Notes under the pieces: model-generated
Database searches by the model: none
What the model saw: only the letters and a program-made list of their open reading frames with translations
Told to the model about the DNA's origin: nothing
NCBI RefSeq assembly: GCF_006717045.1
Contig: NZ_VFPH01000001.1
Coordinates: 3,674,414 to 3,738,413, forward strand
Direction: 5' to 3'
Length of the DNA: 64,000 nt
Source: Pseudonocardia cypriaca
GTDB taxonomy: Bacteria > Actinomycetota > Actinomycetes > Mycobacteriales > Pseudonocardiaceae
In this document: piece after piece, positions 44,915-53,116 of the stretch
How the letters are laid out: each line of letters begins with the position of its first letter
How positions within the stretch are numbered: the stretch's first letter is position 1
Position numbers and translations under genes: made by a program

Positions 44915-46330
44915 TCAGGCCGCGGTCCTTACCCTGCGAGGTAGCAGCGCGTCCAGGATCGGCTGTGGGTCGAGCCGTTCGCCATACCAGTCCGGGGTCA
45001 GGGTGGTGCGAGTGATCCGCAGCCGGTCCCGGGTGTGCATCTCGATCAGACTCTCGCGGCTACCGGTCAACACCGGTGCGACGGTGGGAATCGCAGTGTT
45101 ATCCGGGCGGCTGAACACCCAGCCGGCGGAGGCCCATCGGATCCGGTAGCCGTGGTCGTGGATCAGGCGGTGGTGGAAGCTGCAGATCAGGACCAGGTTG
45201 TCCACATCGGTGCGGCCGCCGTGCAGCCAGTGCCGCACGTGGTGGGCGTGCAGGTAATGGGTGTGGGTGCAGCCGGGGAACCGACAGCCCGCCCCGTCGC
45301 GCACGGTCAACGCCGCGATCTGGGCGGGGGTGGCGAGCCGACGGGAGCGGCCCAGATACAGGCGGTTGCCCTCCCGGTCGTTGAGCAGCACTTGGGCGCG
45401 GGCGTCGCAGGTCAGCCGCTGCGCGGTGGTGGCCGGGATCTCCGGGCCGCCCTCTAGGCGGGCGGTACCGGTGGTGGCGTCCAGGTGCACGATCACCTGG
45501 GCCTGCCCGCGCTCGACCACCGGACCGGCCTCCTCCCCGCCCTCCCGGTTAACCAGGGTGAGCAGGGCATCGGCCCGGCGGGCGGCCACCCGGTCGGCGG
45601 CCGGGCCGGGTTCGTGTTCGCGGGCCTGCTGGTCCAGGTCCTGCGGTGCGGGCTGGACCGGATGGCGTGCCGGGGCGGGGGCTGGTGCCAGGGCCTGGAT
45701 GGCGGCGATGAGGGTGGCCCCGTCGTCGGGGGTGAGCCGGGCGCGCAGGATCAGGGAGCCGTCCTCGTCCCACTGCCAGGTCAGGGATCGGCGGGCCACG
45801 AGGTCTTCGGGTGGGGTGTAGCGGCGCCGCACGGCCCGCACCACGCTCTCCACGTGGCTGGCGGTGCCGGACAGGGCCACGTTGAGCAGGACCTGTTCCG
45901 CGGTCTGCGGGTCCGCGACCGCGGTGTGCCGCAGCTCCGACGTGCCGGCGGCGATGTCGGCGGCGATCCGGGTCAGGGTCGCGGTATCGGACCCGGTGAC
46001 TCGGGTGATCGCCCGAACCTTCGAGTAGGACACCCGGCCGGCGGCGAACGCCTCGGTGATGCGGGGCAGGTGCTGCAGGGCGTGCGCGACCCGCAGGTGC
46101 TCGACGGCGGTGCGCAGGTTCATCCCGGCCCGCCAGGACAGCCAGTGCGCACACGAGCGGATCCCGTCCCCACACCAGCCACCCCGCTCGTCGAACTCGG
46201 CCAACAGCTGCAGGAACCGACATTCCGCAGCGGCGATGTGCCCCGCCAGACCGAGTAGTTCCGATTCCAGGGCGTGGGTCGGCATGGCCTGCAGTGGGGT
46301 GGGCAGCGGAATGACGGCGGCAGCGGACAC
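44915..46330 (-). CDS. DUF222/HNH endonuclease (13E12-type)
   Basis: A 471-aa protein with an N-terminal DUF222 domain (about 15-320) and a C-terminal HNH nuclease domain: CRFPGCTHTHYLHAHHVRHWLHGGRTDVDNL then CSFHHRLIHDHG, with both CxxC-like zinc pairs and catalytic histidines intact. It belongs to the 13E12 repeat family, present in many copies per genome in mycobacteria and relatives and suspected to be mobile. GTG at 46330 was chosen; ATG at 46285 is possible. It is bracketed by copies of a 16-bp palindrome. Role in the cell is unknown. Confidence 0.9.
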   Translation of the reverse strand: MSAAAVIPLPTPLQAMPTHALESELLGLAGHIAAAECRFLQLLAEFDERGGWCGDGIRSCAHWLSWRAGMNLRTAVEHLRVAHALQHLPRITEAFAAGRVSYSKVRAITRVTGSDTATLTRIAADIAAGTSELRHTAVADPQTAEQVLLNVALSGTASHVESVVRAVRRRYTPPEDLVARRSLTWQWDEDGSLILRARLTPDDGATLIAAIQALAPAPAPARHPVQPAPQDLDQQAREHEPGPAADRVAARRADALLTLVNREGGEEAGPVVERGQAQVIVHLDATTGTARLEGGPEIPATTAQRLTCDARAQVLLNDREGNRLYLGRSRRLATPAQIAALTVRDGAGCRFPGCTHTHYLHAHHVRHWLHGGRTDVDNLVLICSFHHRLIHDHGYRIRWASAGWVFSRPDNTAIPTVAPVLTGSRESLIEMHTRDRLRITRTTLTPDWYGERLDPQPILDALLPRRVRTAA

Positions 46331-46399
46331 GAGAACCCCCGGAGTCGGATCAATGTGCGACTTAAGAATGGCACGAGGGTCCGACAATTCCGGGCGGTC

Positions 46400-46415
46400 G
46401 CGTTCCGCGGAACGC
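46400..46415. repeat. 16-bp perfect palindrome, copy 2 (upstream of the HNH gene)
   Basis: GCGTTCCGCGGAACGC, 70 bases upstream of the HNH start. Shares 22 identical bases with copy 1. Confidence 0.85.
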
Positions 46416-46684
46416 GGCGAGAACAGTCCCATTCTGGTGATCATGGAGAACGGATTCGGGACCACAGGACAGTCCCCGCCCACCCGGCAGAGACGGACTC
46501 GTCGGAAACGGGCGTGCCCCCGCGCCGGGGACGGCCGCCAGCGCAACCACAATATTCGGTAGTTGTGCCAAACCAGCCACCACGCCACGCAAGAGGTCCG
46601 ATGCGAGCCCGCGGATTCACGCGAAGCCCGGGGCCAGCACCCGACTCCTTGGGACCCGAGCCGGGAACGGCGCGCCAACCGCAA

Positions 46685-46700
46685 GCGTTCCGCGGAACGC
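46685..46700. repeat. 16-bp perfect palindrome, copy 3
   Basis: GCGTTCCGCGGAACGC again, 41 bases beyond the aldo/keto reductase stop. A further half-copy (GCGGAACGC) follows at about 46707. The flanks differ from copies 1 and 2. Confidence 0.85.
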
Positions 46701-46741
46701 AGGAGAGCGGAACGCAAGAGATCAACGCAGGCCGCCACCCC

Positions 46742-47824
46742 TCAATAGCGCACGGCGCTCTGCAGGAGCGGCGGGTACACACCCGACTCCACCCCGTCCA
46801 CCGTGGTGCCGGCGAACTGCAGCATCGCCCGCTGCGCGCCGTGCATCGGCGCCGGGTAGTCCAGGGTCGGCGTCGAGACCTCGTCGAGCACGCGGAGGTG
46901 CTCCGGCGCGAGGGTGACGTCCAGTGCGGCGAGGTTGTCCTCGAGGTGCTCCACGCGGCGGGCGCCCACGATCGGTACGACGGTACCGCGGCGGGCGCGG
47001 AGCCAGGCCAGTGCCACCGCCGCGGACGTGGTGCCGAGCTCGTCGGCAACGGTGGCCACCGCGTCGATCACCGCGTGGTCGTCCTCGGTCGGGCCGCCGA
47101 CGAAGGCGCTGCGGGCGGAGTCGGCGACCTGTGCGCCGCGCCGGTACTTCCCGGACAGGAATCCGTTCTTGAGCGGGCTCCACGGCACGAGCGCCATTCC
47201 CTGGTCGAGGGCGAGCGGCGCGAGCTCCCCCTCGACGGTGCGGGCGAGCAACGAGTACTCGACCTGCAGGGCGATCAGCGGGGTCCAGCTCTTCAGCAGT
47301 GCCGTGGTCTGGGCCTGGGCGGTGACCCATGCCGGCGTGTTCGAGAAACCGATGTAGCGGATCTTCCCCGCCCGGACGAGGTCGTCGAGGGTCCGCATCG
47401 TCTCCTCGATCGGGGTGTGGCGGTCCCAGTTGTGCAGCCAGTACAGGTCCAGGTGGTCGGTCTGCAGGCGGCGCAGGGTCTCGTCGAGCTGGGCGACGAT
47501 CGAGCCCCGACCCGCACCGCCGCCGTTCGGGTCGCCGGGGAACATGTTCCCGAAGAACTTCGACGCCAGAACCACGTGCTCACGGCGGCCGGGGCGGGCG
47601 GCGAAGAAGTCGCCGAGGATCTTCTCGGAGTGGCCGTTGGTGTAGAAGTTCGCGGTGTCGACGAAGTTCCCGCCGCGGTCCAGGTAGGTCGCGAGGATCT
47701 TCTCCGACTCCTCCACGCTGCAGCCGGCGCCGCCGGGATCCTCGCCGAAGGTCATCGCGCCGAGGGCGAACGGGCTGACGCGGAGGCCGGACCGGCCGAG
47801 GGTGACGTAGTGGTCGAGAGGCAT
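46742..47824 (-). CDS. Aldo/keto reductase
   Basis: NADPH-dependent TIM-barrel reductase of 360 aa. The catalytic tetrad is visible: D56 and Y61 (FVDTANFYTNG), K89 (VVLASKFFG) and H near 130 (YWLHNWDRH). It belongs to the YghZ/YajO-like group that reduces small aldehydes and 2-oxo compounds. It is divergent from an AraC regulator 89 bases away, which probably controls it. Confidence 0.92.
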   Translation of the reverse strand: MPLDHYVTLGRSGLRVSPFALGAMTFGEDPGGAGCSVEESEKILATYLDRGGNFVDTANFYTNGHSEKILGDFFAARPGRREHVVLASKFFGNMFPGDPNGGGAGRGSIVAQLDETLRRLQTDHLDLYWLHNWDRHTPIEETMRTLDDLVRAGKIRYIGFSNTPAWVTAQAQTTALLKSWTPLIALQVEYSLLARTVEGELAPLALDQGMALVPWSPLKNGFLSGKYRRGAQVADSARSAFVGGPTEDDHAVIDAVATVADELGTTSAAVALAWLRARRGTVVPIVGARRVEHLEDNLAALDVTLAPEHLRVLDEVSTPTLDYPAPMHGAQRAMLQFAGTTVDGVESGVYPPLLQSAVRY

Positions 47825-47913
47825 GGCTCAATGCAAACGCGCGGGGCCTGGCGCCGGTAGATCGATACGCGCCGGCTCTTGCCTGATCCTCGCACCTTCG
47901 ATCTGATCGATGT

Positions 47914-48825
47914 GTGCGCGCCGCCGACCTCCTGACCGAGATGGGCCGCCTGATCGCTGCCCACGCCCGGCCGGACCTGCAGACCTCGATCCCCGGGCTG
48001 CTGCTGTCGCGGGTGGAGACGACGGAGCCGGACTACTCGCTGACCGACCCGCTGCTGGTCGTCATGGCGCAAGGGGGCAAGCGGCTGCTGCTCGGTGACC
48101 AGGTGTTCGAGTACCGAGCGGGCCAGCTGCTCGTGGTCACCACCGGCCTGCCCGTCACCGGCCACTTCCTCGACGCCGGCCCGCAGACCCCGGCCCTTGG
48201 CATGGGGCTGGTGCTCCGGCCGGCCACGATCGCGGAGCTGCTGCTGGAGACCGCGCCGCGAGGGCCGTCCCGTGGCGACGCCGGCCCGGCGATCGCCACC
48301 GGCGAGGCCGGCCCCGACCTGCTCGACGCCGCGGCCCGGATGCTGCGCCTGCTCGGCCGGCCCGCCGACGCCCGCGTGCTCGCCCCGCTCGTCGAGCGCG
48401 AGATCCTCTGGCGGCTGCTCACCGGCCCGCACGGCGCGATCGTCCGCCAGATCGGGCTCGCCGACAGCAGCACGTCCCACGTCAGCCGGGCGATCCGGTG
48501 GATCCGCGACAACTACGCCGAGCCGACGCGGATCGAGGACCTTGCGCGGATGGCGGGGATGAGCACCGCCGCTTTCCACCGGCACTTCCGCGCCGTCACC
48601 ACCATGAGCCCACTGCAGTTCCAGAAACGCATCCGCCTGCAGGAGGCACGGGCGCTCCTGGTGGCGAAGCCCGACGACGTGGCGGGCGTGGGGCACTTCG
48701 TCGGGTACGACAGCCCGTCCCAGTTCAACCGCGAGTACCGGCGGCTCTTCGGTGCGCCGCCACGGCAGGACAGCGCACGTCTGCGCGCGGCGGCCGACCC
48801 GGGGCCCGCCGGCTACCTGCCCTGA
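47914..48825 (+). CDS. AraC family transcriptional regulator (AraC_N/YqhC type)
   Basis: A 303-aa activator. The N-terminal AraC_N cupin-like domain (about 20-185; LLVVMAQGGKRLLLGDQVFEYRAGQLLVV) senses a signal, and the C-terminal double HTH (about 195-290; PTRIEDLARMAGMSTAAFHRHFRAVTTMSPLQFQKRIRLQEAR, VGYDSPSQFNREYRRLFG) binds DNA. YqhC-type members respond to aldehydes and activate aldehyde reductases; the divergent aldo/keto reductase fits this. GTG at 47914 has no clear ribosome site. Confidence 0.93.
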   Translation: MRAADLLTEMGRLIAAHARPDLQTSIPGLLLSRVETTEPDYSLTDPLLVVMAQGGKRLLLGDQVFEYRAGQLLVVTTGLPVTGHFLDAGPQTPALGMGLVLRPATIAELLLETAPRGPSRGDAGPAIATGEAGPDLLDAAARMLRLLGRPADARVLAPLVEREILWRLLTGPHGAIVRQIGLADSSTSHVSRAIRWIRDNYAEPTRIEDLARMAGMSTAAFHRHFRAVTTMSPLQFQKRIRLQEARALLVAKPDDVAGVGHFVGYDSPSQFNREYRRLFGAPPRQDSARLRAAADPGPAGYLP

Positions 48826-48849
48826 TCGACCCCCATGCGGCCCTAGCCG

Positions 48850-48872
48850 TACGCCGCCGGTAGGCGTATTTT
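48850..48872 (+). terminator. Rho-independent terminator after the AraC gene
   Basis: Stem TACGCC/GGCGTA with a seven-base loop, followed directly by TTTT, 25 bases after the AraC stop. One of the few hairpins in the window with a T-run. Confidence 0.7.
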
Positions 48873-49067
48873 CGCCGTCCTCCATCAGATCGGGACTCCA
48901 CAGAGGACCATGGGCCGGCGCGAACAAGGGCGTCGACCTCGATCGCCGCACTGACCGACCGCCAGCGCCGCTCCACGAGGTCCCGTAGCTCATTCAGGTA
49001 CGGCCCAGAGCACCGGCGCCGTCGGGGGTCGCCAGCGTGTCGGCATCGATCAGGACGGAAGAAGATC

Positions 49068-49892
49068 ATGCTTCGTCATCGACTTCTCCGCGGCCTCGGA
49101 ATCGCCTTCGCCGCGAGCACGGCCCTCGCATTTCTCCCGGGGTGCAGCAGTGAGAGCCCGCCCCCCGGTAACAGCGGTACCTTCTTCGGCCCGTCCCAAC
49201 CCCTCGGGAACGGCACGGTCAAGACCTACACCACGCTCGACGACGGCGGACGTCCGACCGAGATCGGCCTTCGACTGTCGCCCACCGCCCTCGACGGACT
49301 ACCCGCAGCGAACAGGGGTCTCCCACCGACGCTGATGCTCGACTTCCCCGACCAGGCCTCGGCGACCCCGTTCGACCATGTCATGCTCAACTGGAACCCG
49401 GAAGGACACGAGCCGCCGGAGCTGTTCGGCAAACCGCACTTCGACTTCCACTTCGACATGGTCGACATGGCGACGATCGAGTCCATCATCGGGTCCGATC
49501 CGGACTACGCGGCCAAGGCCGAACGTGCGCCCGAGAGCAAGTACGTGCCACAGGACTACGTCGTTCCGCCCGGTGCACCCGCCGCTGCGCAGGCCGTGCC
49601 CGGCATGGGTGTGCACCTGATCGACTTCAGCGACGGCAGTCTCGTCCCCGGCTCCTACGACTTCGAACACATCATCATCAACGGCACCTGGGACAGCCGT
49701 TACACGTTCATCGAGCCGATGATCACCCGCGAATGGTTGCTGACCGGGCCCGCATCCCAGCAGCCGCTGAAACTGCCCCAGGCGTACCAGAAGACGGCCT
49801 ACTACCCGACCACCTACGGCGTCCACGTCGACGAGCAGTCGAAGGACTACGTCATCTCGCTCGCCGGCATGACGATGCGCGAAGCGTCGTAG
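49068..49892 (+). CDS. DUF5602/TTHB210-like lipoprotein
   Basis: A 274-aa secreted lipoprotein (signal peptide, lipobox LPGC at about 23-26). The mature part resembles the DUF5602 family typified by Thermus TTHB210: PTEIGLRLSPTALDGLP, DHVMLNWNPEGHEPPELFGKPHFDFHFDMVD and GTWDSRYTFIEPMITREWLL. The histidine-rich HFDFHFD segment could bind metal. TTHB210 is under an extracytoplasmic-stress sigma factor, but no sigma gene is here. GGAAGAAG precedes ATG 49068. Lower GC3 than neighbours hints at recent transfer. Function unknown. Confidence 0.72.
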   Translation: MLRHRLLRGLGIAFAASTALAFLPGCSSESPPPGNSGTFFGPSQPLGNGTVKTYTTLDDGGRPTEIGLRLSPTALDGLPAANRGLPPTLMLDFPDQASATPFDHVMLNWNPEGHEPPELFGKPHFDFHFDMVDMATIESIIGSDPDYAAKAERAPESKYVPQDYVVPPGAPAAAQAVPGMGVHLIDFSDGSLVPGSYDFEHIIINGTWDSRYTFIEPMITREWLLTGPASQQPLKLPQAYQKTAYYPTTYGVHVDEQSKDYVISLAGMTMREAS

Positions 49893-49896
49893 GACG

Positions 49897-50703
49897 TCAG
49901 GACCCCACCGCGACAACGGCGTCGACGACGGCCGGCCCGCTCACCAGGGCGGTGTCGTTGTGCCGCGCCCCCGGCACCTCGACGTAGGACGCGCCCGCCG
50001 CGTCCGCAACCGCCTGGCTCTGCTCGACCGGCACGATCTCGTCGGCCCCGCCCGCCAGCACCGCGACCGGCACTCGCACCGACCGCACCTGGTCCAGCAA
50101 CGGGAACCGGTCCCGCAGGAGCGCCCGCACCGGTAGGAACGGGTAGGCGCGCGCGCCGACGTCGGCGAGCGAGGTGAACGGGCTGCGCAGCACGAGCGCC
50201 CGGACCGGGCGCTCGGTGGCCAGCCGCGTCAGCGGTGCGCCGCCGAGGCTCTCGCCGAACAGGACGAGGCGCTCCGGTGCCACGCCGCGCTCCTCGACCA
50301 GGTACCGGTAGGCCGCGCCGACGTCCGCGGCGAGGCCCTCCTCGGTGGGCGAGCCGGGGTTGCCGCCGTAGCCGCGGTACTCGAGGAGCAGCACGTCGAA
50401 GCCCTCGGCGGCGAGGGCCCGCGCGAGCGGCACCCGCAGCACCCGCGAGCCGCCGTTGCCCGGGGCGACGAGCACCGTCCTGTCCCGGGGTGGACCGGTG
50501 GCGGGCGCCCACCACGCCGTGAGGTCGAGCCCGTCGTCGGTGTGCAGAACGACGTCGCGCCCACCGTCGAGGTAGGTGGCGGCAGGCGCGTCCGGCGCCC
50601 CGAACGGCAGGTAGACCAGCCGTCGCTGGAAGACCCACGCCAGTGCGACGACCACGACCGCCAGCACGACGACGGCGGCGCCCACCCGCAGCGCGGTACC
50701 CAT
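49897..50703 (-). CDS. Membrane-anchored alpha/beta hydrolase (ABHD13/17-like)
   Basis: A 268-aa hydrolase with one N-terminal transmembrane helix (about 5-25) and the fold outside or at the membrane. Oxyanion strand VLVAPGNGGSR, nucleophile elbow FGESLGG, acid in LAGGADEIVP and histidine in VPGARHNDT. The YRGYGGNPGSPTEEGL segment is characteristic of Bem46/ABHD13-like proteins. It is convergent with the DUF5602 gene (four bases between stops) and divergent from the APC permease. Confidence 0.88.
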   Translation of the reverse strand: MGTALRVGAAVVVLAVVVVALAWVFQRRLVYLPFGAPDAPAATYLDGGRDVVLHTDDGLDLTAWWAPATGPPRDRTVLVAPGNGGSRVLRVPLARALAAEGFDVLLLEYRGYGGNPGSPTEEGLAADVGAAYRYLVEERGVAPERLVLFGESLGGAPLTRLATERPVRALVLRSPFTSLADVGARAYPFLPVRALLRDRFPLLDQVRSVRVPVAVLAGGADEIVPVEQSQAVADAAGASYVEVPGARHNDTALVSGPAVVDAVVAVGS

Positions 50704-50777
50704 GATCCGCCCGATGGTCCGAGGTTTCGGCGGCTCATGCTAGTCGGCGGAGCCCTGGACACCCGATACTCCGGATC

Positions 50778-52118
50778 ATGGCCGGGAACGCGCACCTCGA
50801 TCGGGTGCTGGGGATGCCGTCGATCGTGCTCTTCGGGCTCGCCTACCTCGTGCCGCTCACGGTGTTCACCACCTACGGCGTGGTCACCGAGCAGACCGCG
50901 GGGCACCTGCCGGCGGCGTACGTCGTCACGCTCGTCGCGATGCTCTTCACCGCCTACAGCTACGGGCTGATGGTGCGGGCCCACCCGTTCGCGGGTTCCG
51001 CCTACACGTACACGCAGCGGGCGTTCGGGCCCCACCTCGGCTTCATGACGGGGTGGGCGCTGCTGCTCGACTACCTGTTCCTCCCGATGATCAACTACCT
51101 GGTGATGGGCATCTACCTGGAGGCCGCGTTCCCGGGCGTCCCCGTGGCGGTCTGGATCATCGGCGCGATCCTGCTGGTGACGGGCCTGAACGTCCTGGGC
51201 ATCAGGCTCGTGGCGCGGATGAACTTCGTGCTCGTCGCCGTCCAGGTCGTGTTCATCGCGGTCTTCCTGGTGGCCGCGGGCCGGACGCTCGCCGGATCCG
51301 ACCTGCCGTCGCTCACCGAGCCGTTCCTCCCGAGCGGCGGCGAGGCGTCCGCCGTGCTCGGCGGCGCGGCGATCCTGTGCTTGTCCTTCCTCGGGTTCGA
51401 CGCCGTCTCGACGCTCGCCGAGGAGACCCACGACCCGCGCAGGCGCATCCCCCGCGCGATCATGCTGGTCACGGTGATCGGCGGCGCGTTGTTCATCCTC
51501 GTCTCCTACGTCGGGCACCTGGTCTTCCCGCGGTACTCGGAGTTCACCGACGTCGACTCGGCCGCCCTCGACGTCGTGGGGGCCGCGGGAGGCGCCGTCC
51601 TGACCGCGTTCTTCACCGCCGCCTACATCGCGGGCTGCTTCGGTTCCGCGATGGCCTCGCAGGCGAGCGTCTCGCGCATCCTCTACGCGATGGGCCGTGA
51701 CGGCGCGCTGCCGGCGCAGATCTTCGGCCGGCTCCACCAGCGCTTCCACACCCCCGCGCCGGCAACGGCCGTCGTCGGCCTGCTGTCCTGCATCGCGCTG
51801 GTCATCAGCCTCGAGCTGGCCTCTTCGATGATCAGCTTCGGCGCGCTGGTGGCGTTCTCGCTCGTCAACCTGTCGGTCGTCAAGCACTACGTGATCGACG
51901 AGGGGCACCGGACACCGGCGAACCTGGTGGCCTACGCCGTGGTGCCGGGCATCGGCGTGCTGCTCACGCTGTGGCTGTGGACCAGCCTCTCGGGCACCAC
52001 GTTCGTCGTCGGCCTCGCGTGGATCGCCGCCGGCTTCGTCTACCTGCTCGCGCTGACCCGGGTGTTCACCCAGCGGCCGCCCGAGCTGCGCATGAGCGAC
52101 GCCGAAGCCGCCTCGTGA
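50778..52118 (+). CDS. APC family amino acid/polyamine permease (PuuP-like)
   Basis: Twelve-helix permease of 446 aa. The substrate-binding unwound segment of helix 1 (FGLAYLVPLTVFTTYG), FAGSAYTYTQRAFGPHLGFMTGWALLLDYL and the helix 6 unwound region (LSFLGFDAVSTLAEETHDPRR) are those of APC members. Closest in style to the putrescine importer PuuP. The convergent U32-like gene may be functionally linked. Confidence 0.92.
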   Translation: MAGNAHLDRVLGMPSIVLFGLAYLVPLTVFTTYGVVTEQTAGHLPAAYVVTLVAMLFTAYSYGLMVRAHPFAGSAYTYTQRAFGPHLGFMTGWALLLDYLFLPMINYLVMGIYLEAAFPGVPVAVWIIGAILLVTGLNVLGIRLVARMNFVLVAVQVVFIAVFLVAAGRTLAGSDLPSLTEPFLPSGGEASAVLGGAAILCLSFLGFDAVSTLAEETHDPRRRIPRAIMLVTVIGGALFILVSYVGHLVFPRYSEFTDVDSAALDVVGAAGGAVLTAFFTAAYIAGCFGSAMASQASVSRILYAMGRDGALPAQIFGRLHQRFHTPAPATAVVGLLSCIALVISLELASSMISFGALVAFSLVNLSVVKHYVIDEGHRTPANLVAYAVVPGIGVLLTLWLWTSLSGTTFVVGLAWIAAGFVYLLALTRVFTQRPPELRMSDAEAAS

Positions 52119-52129
52119 CGCTCGGGCCT

Positions 52130-53071
52130 TCAGGCCACCGGCACGGCCAGGCCGTCCGCCCCCAGCTCTGACGTCACGAGGTCGGGCGCGGCCCGGTGCA
52201 GGAACCCGAGCCCGATCTCGGCGCGCCGGACCCGTTCCCGGGACAGCTGCACGTTCAGCGCCTCGTGCTGAGCGCCGCTCGGGTAGACGTCGGGGTGGTT
52301 GCGCAGCCCGAACTTGACGTAGATCGGGGCCAGCACCCGCACCAGCTCGGCGATCTCGTGGTGGCGGACGAACCCGCCGAGGGTGTCGGGCGACTCGACG
52401 TACATGTCGATCGGGATCTGCGCGGCGGCCCGGATGGAGGCCAGCCGCGGCAGCGTGAGGCCGGGCGGCACGTTGTAGGTGTCGGCGCCGAGGTCCTGCA
52501 TGAGCCGCACGCTCACCGGGTTGGACGCCATCATCTGCACCGAGACCTTGACGACGAAGTCGGGCGCGATCAGCCCGGTCTCCTTCATGTGCTTGGTCAT
52601 CAGGAGCAGGCCCTCGTCCGCGACGAGCGCGCCGCGCACACCGAGGGCGTTGGCGCGCACGAGGTCCTCCATCGCGTACACCAGCTGGTCGGCACCCTCG
52701 TGCCGGCAGCCGACGGCGCCGCCCGCGGGTGTGCGCGCCTGCGCACCGATGTCCCACGGCGCCCGCGGGCCGACGAACAGCGACAGCTCGACGCGGCGGG
52801 CAGCACAGGCGCGCACCATGTCGGCGATCTCGGCGTCGGTGGCCAGCATGATCCCGCTGCCCGAGGAGACGCGGTGCACCCGCACACCCCGCTTGTCCGC
52901 CTCGTCGAACACGGCTTCCAGCGCGGCCGGGCCCTCCACGCTCGGGATCTCGGTGCGGTACTGCGCCCCGTCCGGGAACCGCAGCGGCGAGTCGGGCAGG
53001 TCGTTGGCCTCCCGGGCGGGATAGCCCAGGCGCGTGAGCAGGTCGGCGACGGAAGCTCTGGTCTCGTTCAT
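52130..53071 (-). CDS. U32-peptidase-like TIM-barrel protein
   Basis: A 313-aa protein that resembles the U32/YhbU TIM-barrel family: VADEGLLLMTKHMKETG, VKVSVQMMASNPVSVRLMQDLGADTYNVPP and IDMYVESPDTLGGF. The conserved glutamate-cysteine active-site segment of classical U32 members (ECC) is not apparent, so peptidase activity is doubtful. ATG at 53071 was preferred to TTG at 53098, which falls in a perfect dyad. Convergent with the APC permease gene. Function unassigned. Confidence 0.6.
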   Translation of the reverse strand: MNETRASVADLLTRLGYPAREANDLPDSPLRFPDGAQYRTEIPSVEGPAALEAVFDEADKRGVRVHRVSSGSGIMLATDAEIADMVRACAARRVELSLFVGPRAPWDIGAQARTPAGGAVGCRHEGADQLVYAMEDLVRANALGVRGALVADEGLLLMTKHMKETGLIAPDFVVKVSVQMMASNPVSVRLMQDLGADTYNVPPGLTLPRLASIRAAAQIPIDMYVESPDTLGGFVRHHEIAELVRVLAPIYVKFGLRNHPDVYPSGAQHEALNVQLSRERVRRAEIGLGFLHRAAPDLVTSELGADGLAVPVA

Positions 53072-53087
53072 CGCGCCCGATACTGCG

Positions 53088-53098
53088 TTGTCAGACAA
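53088..53098. promoter_or_regulatory. TTGTCAGACAA dyad (GntR/FadR-like operator)
   Basis: An 11-bp perfect inverted repeat (TTGTC-A-GACAA) 17 bases upstream of the U32-like start. The spacing and T..GTC/GAC..A form resemble FadR-subfamily operators. No GntR gene is in the window. Confidence 0.5.
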
Positions 53099-53116
53099 GC
53101 TCCGCGCAACGTGTGC

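Larger units (their letters stand above)
46331..46741. other. Gene-free 411-base stretch with palindromes and an AT-rich dyad
   Basis: This holds palindrome copies 2 and 3 and, at 46541-46568, an imperfect hairpin GCGCAACCAC / GTAGTTGTGC (one mismatch, one wobble) around an AT-rich loop AATATTCG. No convincing gene: frames here are arginine-rich and lack good starts. It contains the promoter of the HNH gene and the 3' region of the aldo/keto reductase gene. Confidence 0.6.

Noticed and set aside
46331..46741. Extended N-terminus of the HNH protein up to 46738
   Set aside because: The added residues are arginine-rich, cover two palindromes and an AT-rich promoter-like dyad, and precede the normal DUF222 start.
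52130..53071. Calling the U32-like protein a collagenase/peptidase
   Set aside because: The glutamate-cysteine signature of active U32 enzymes was not seen, so only the fold family is named.
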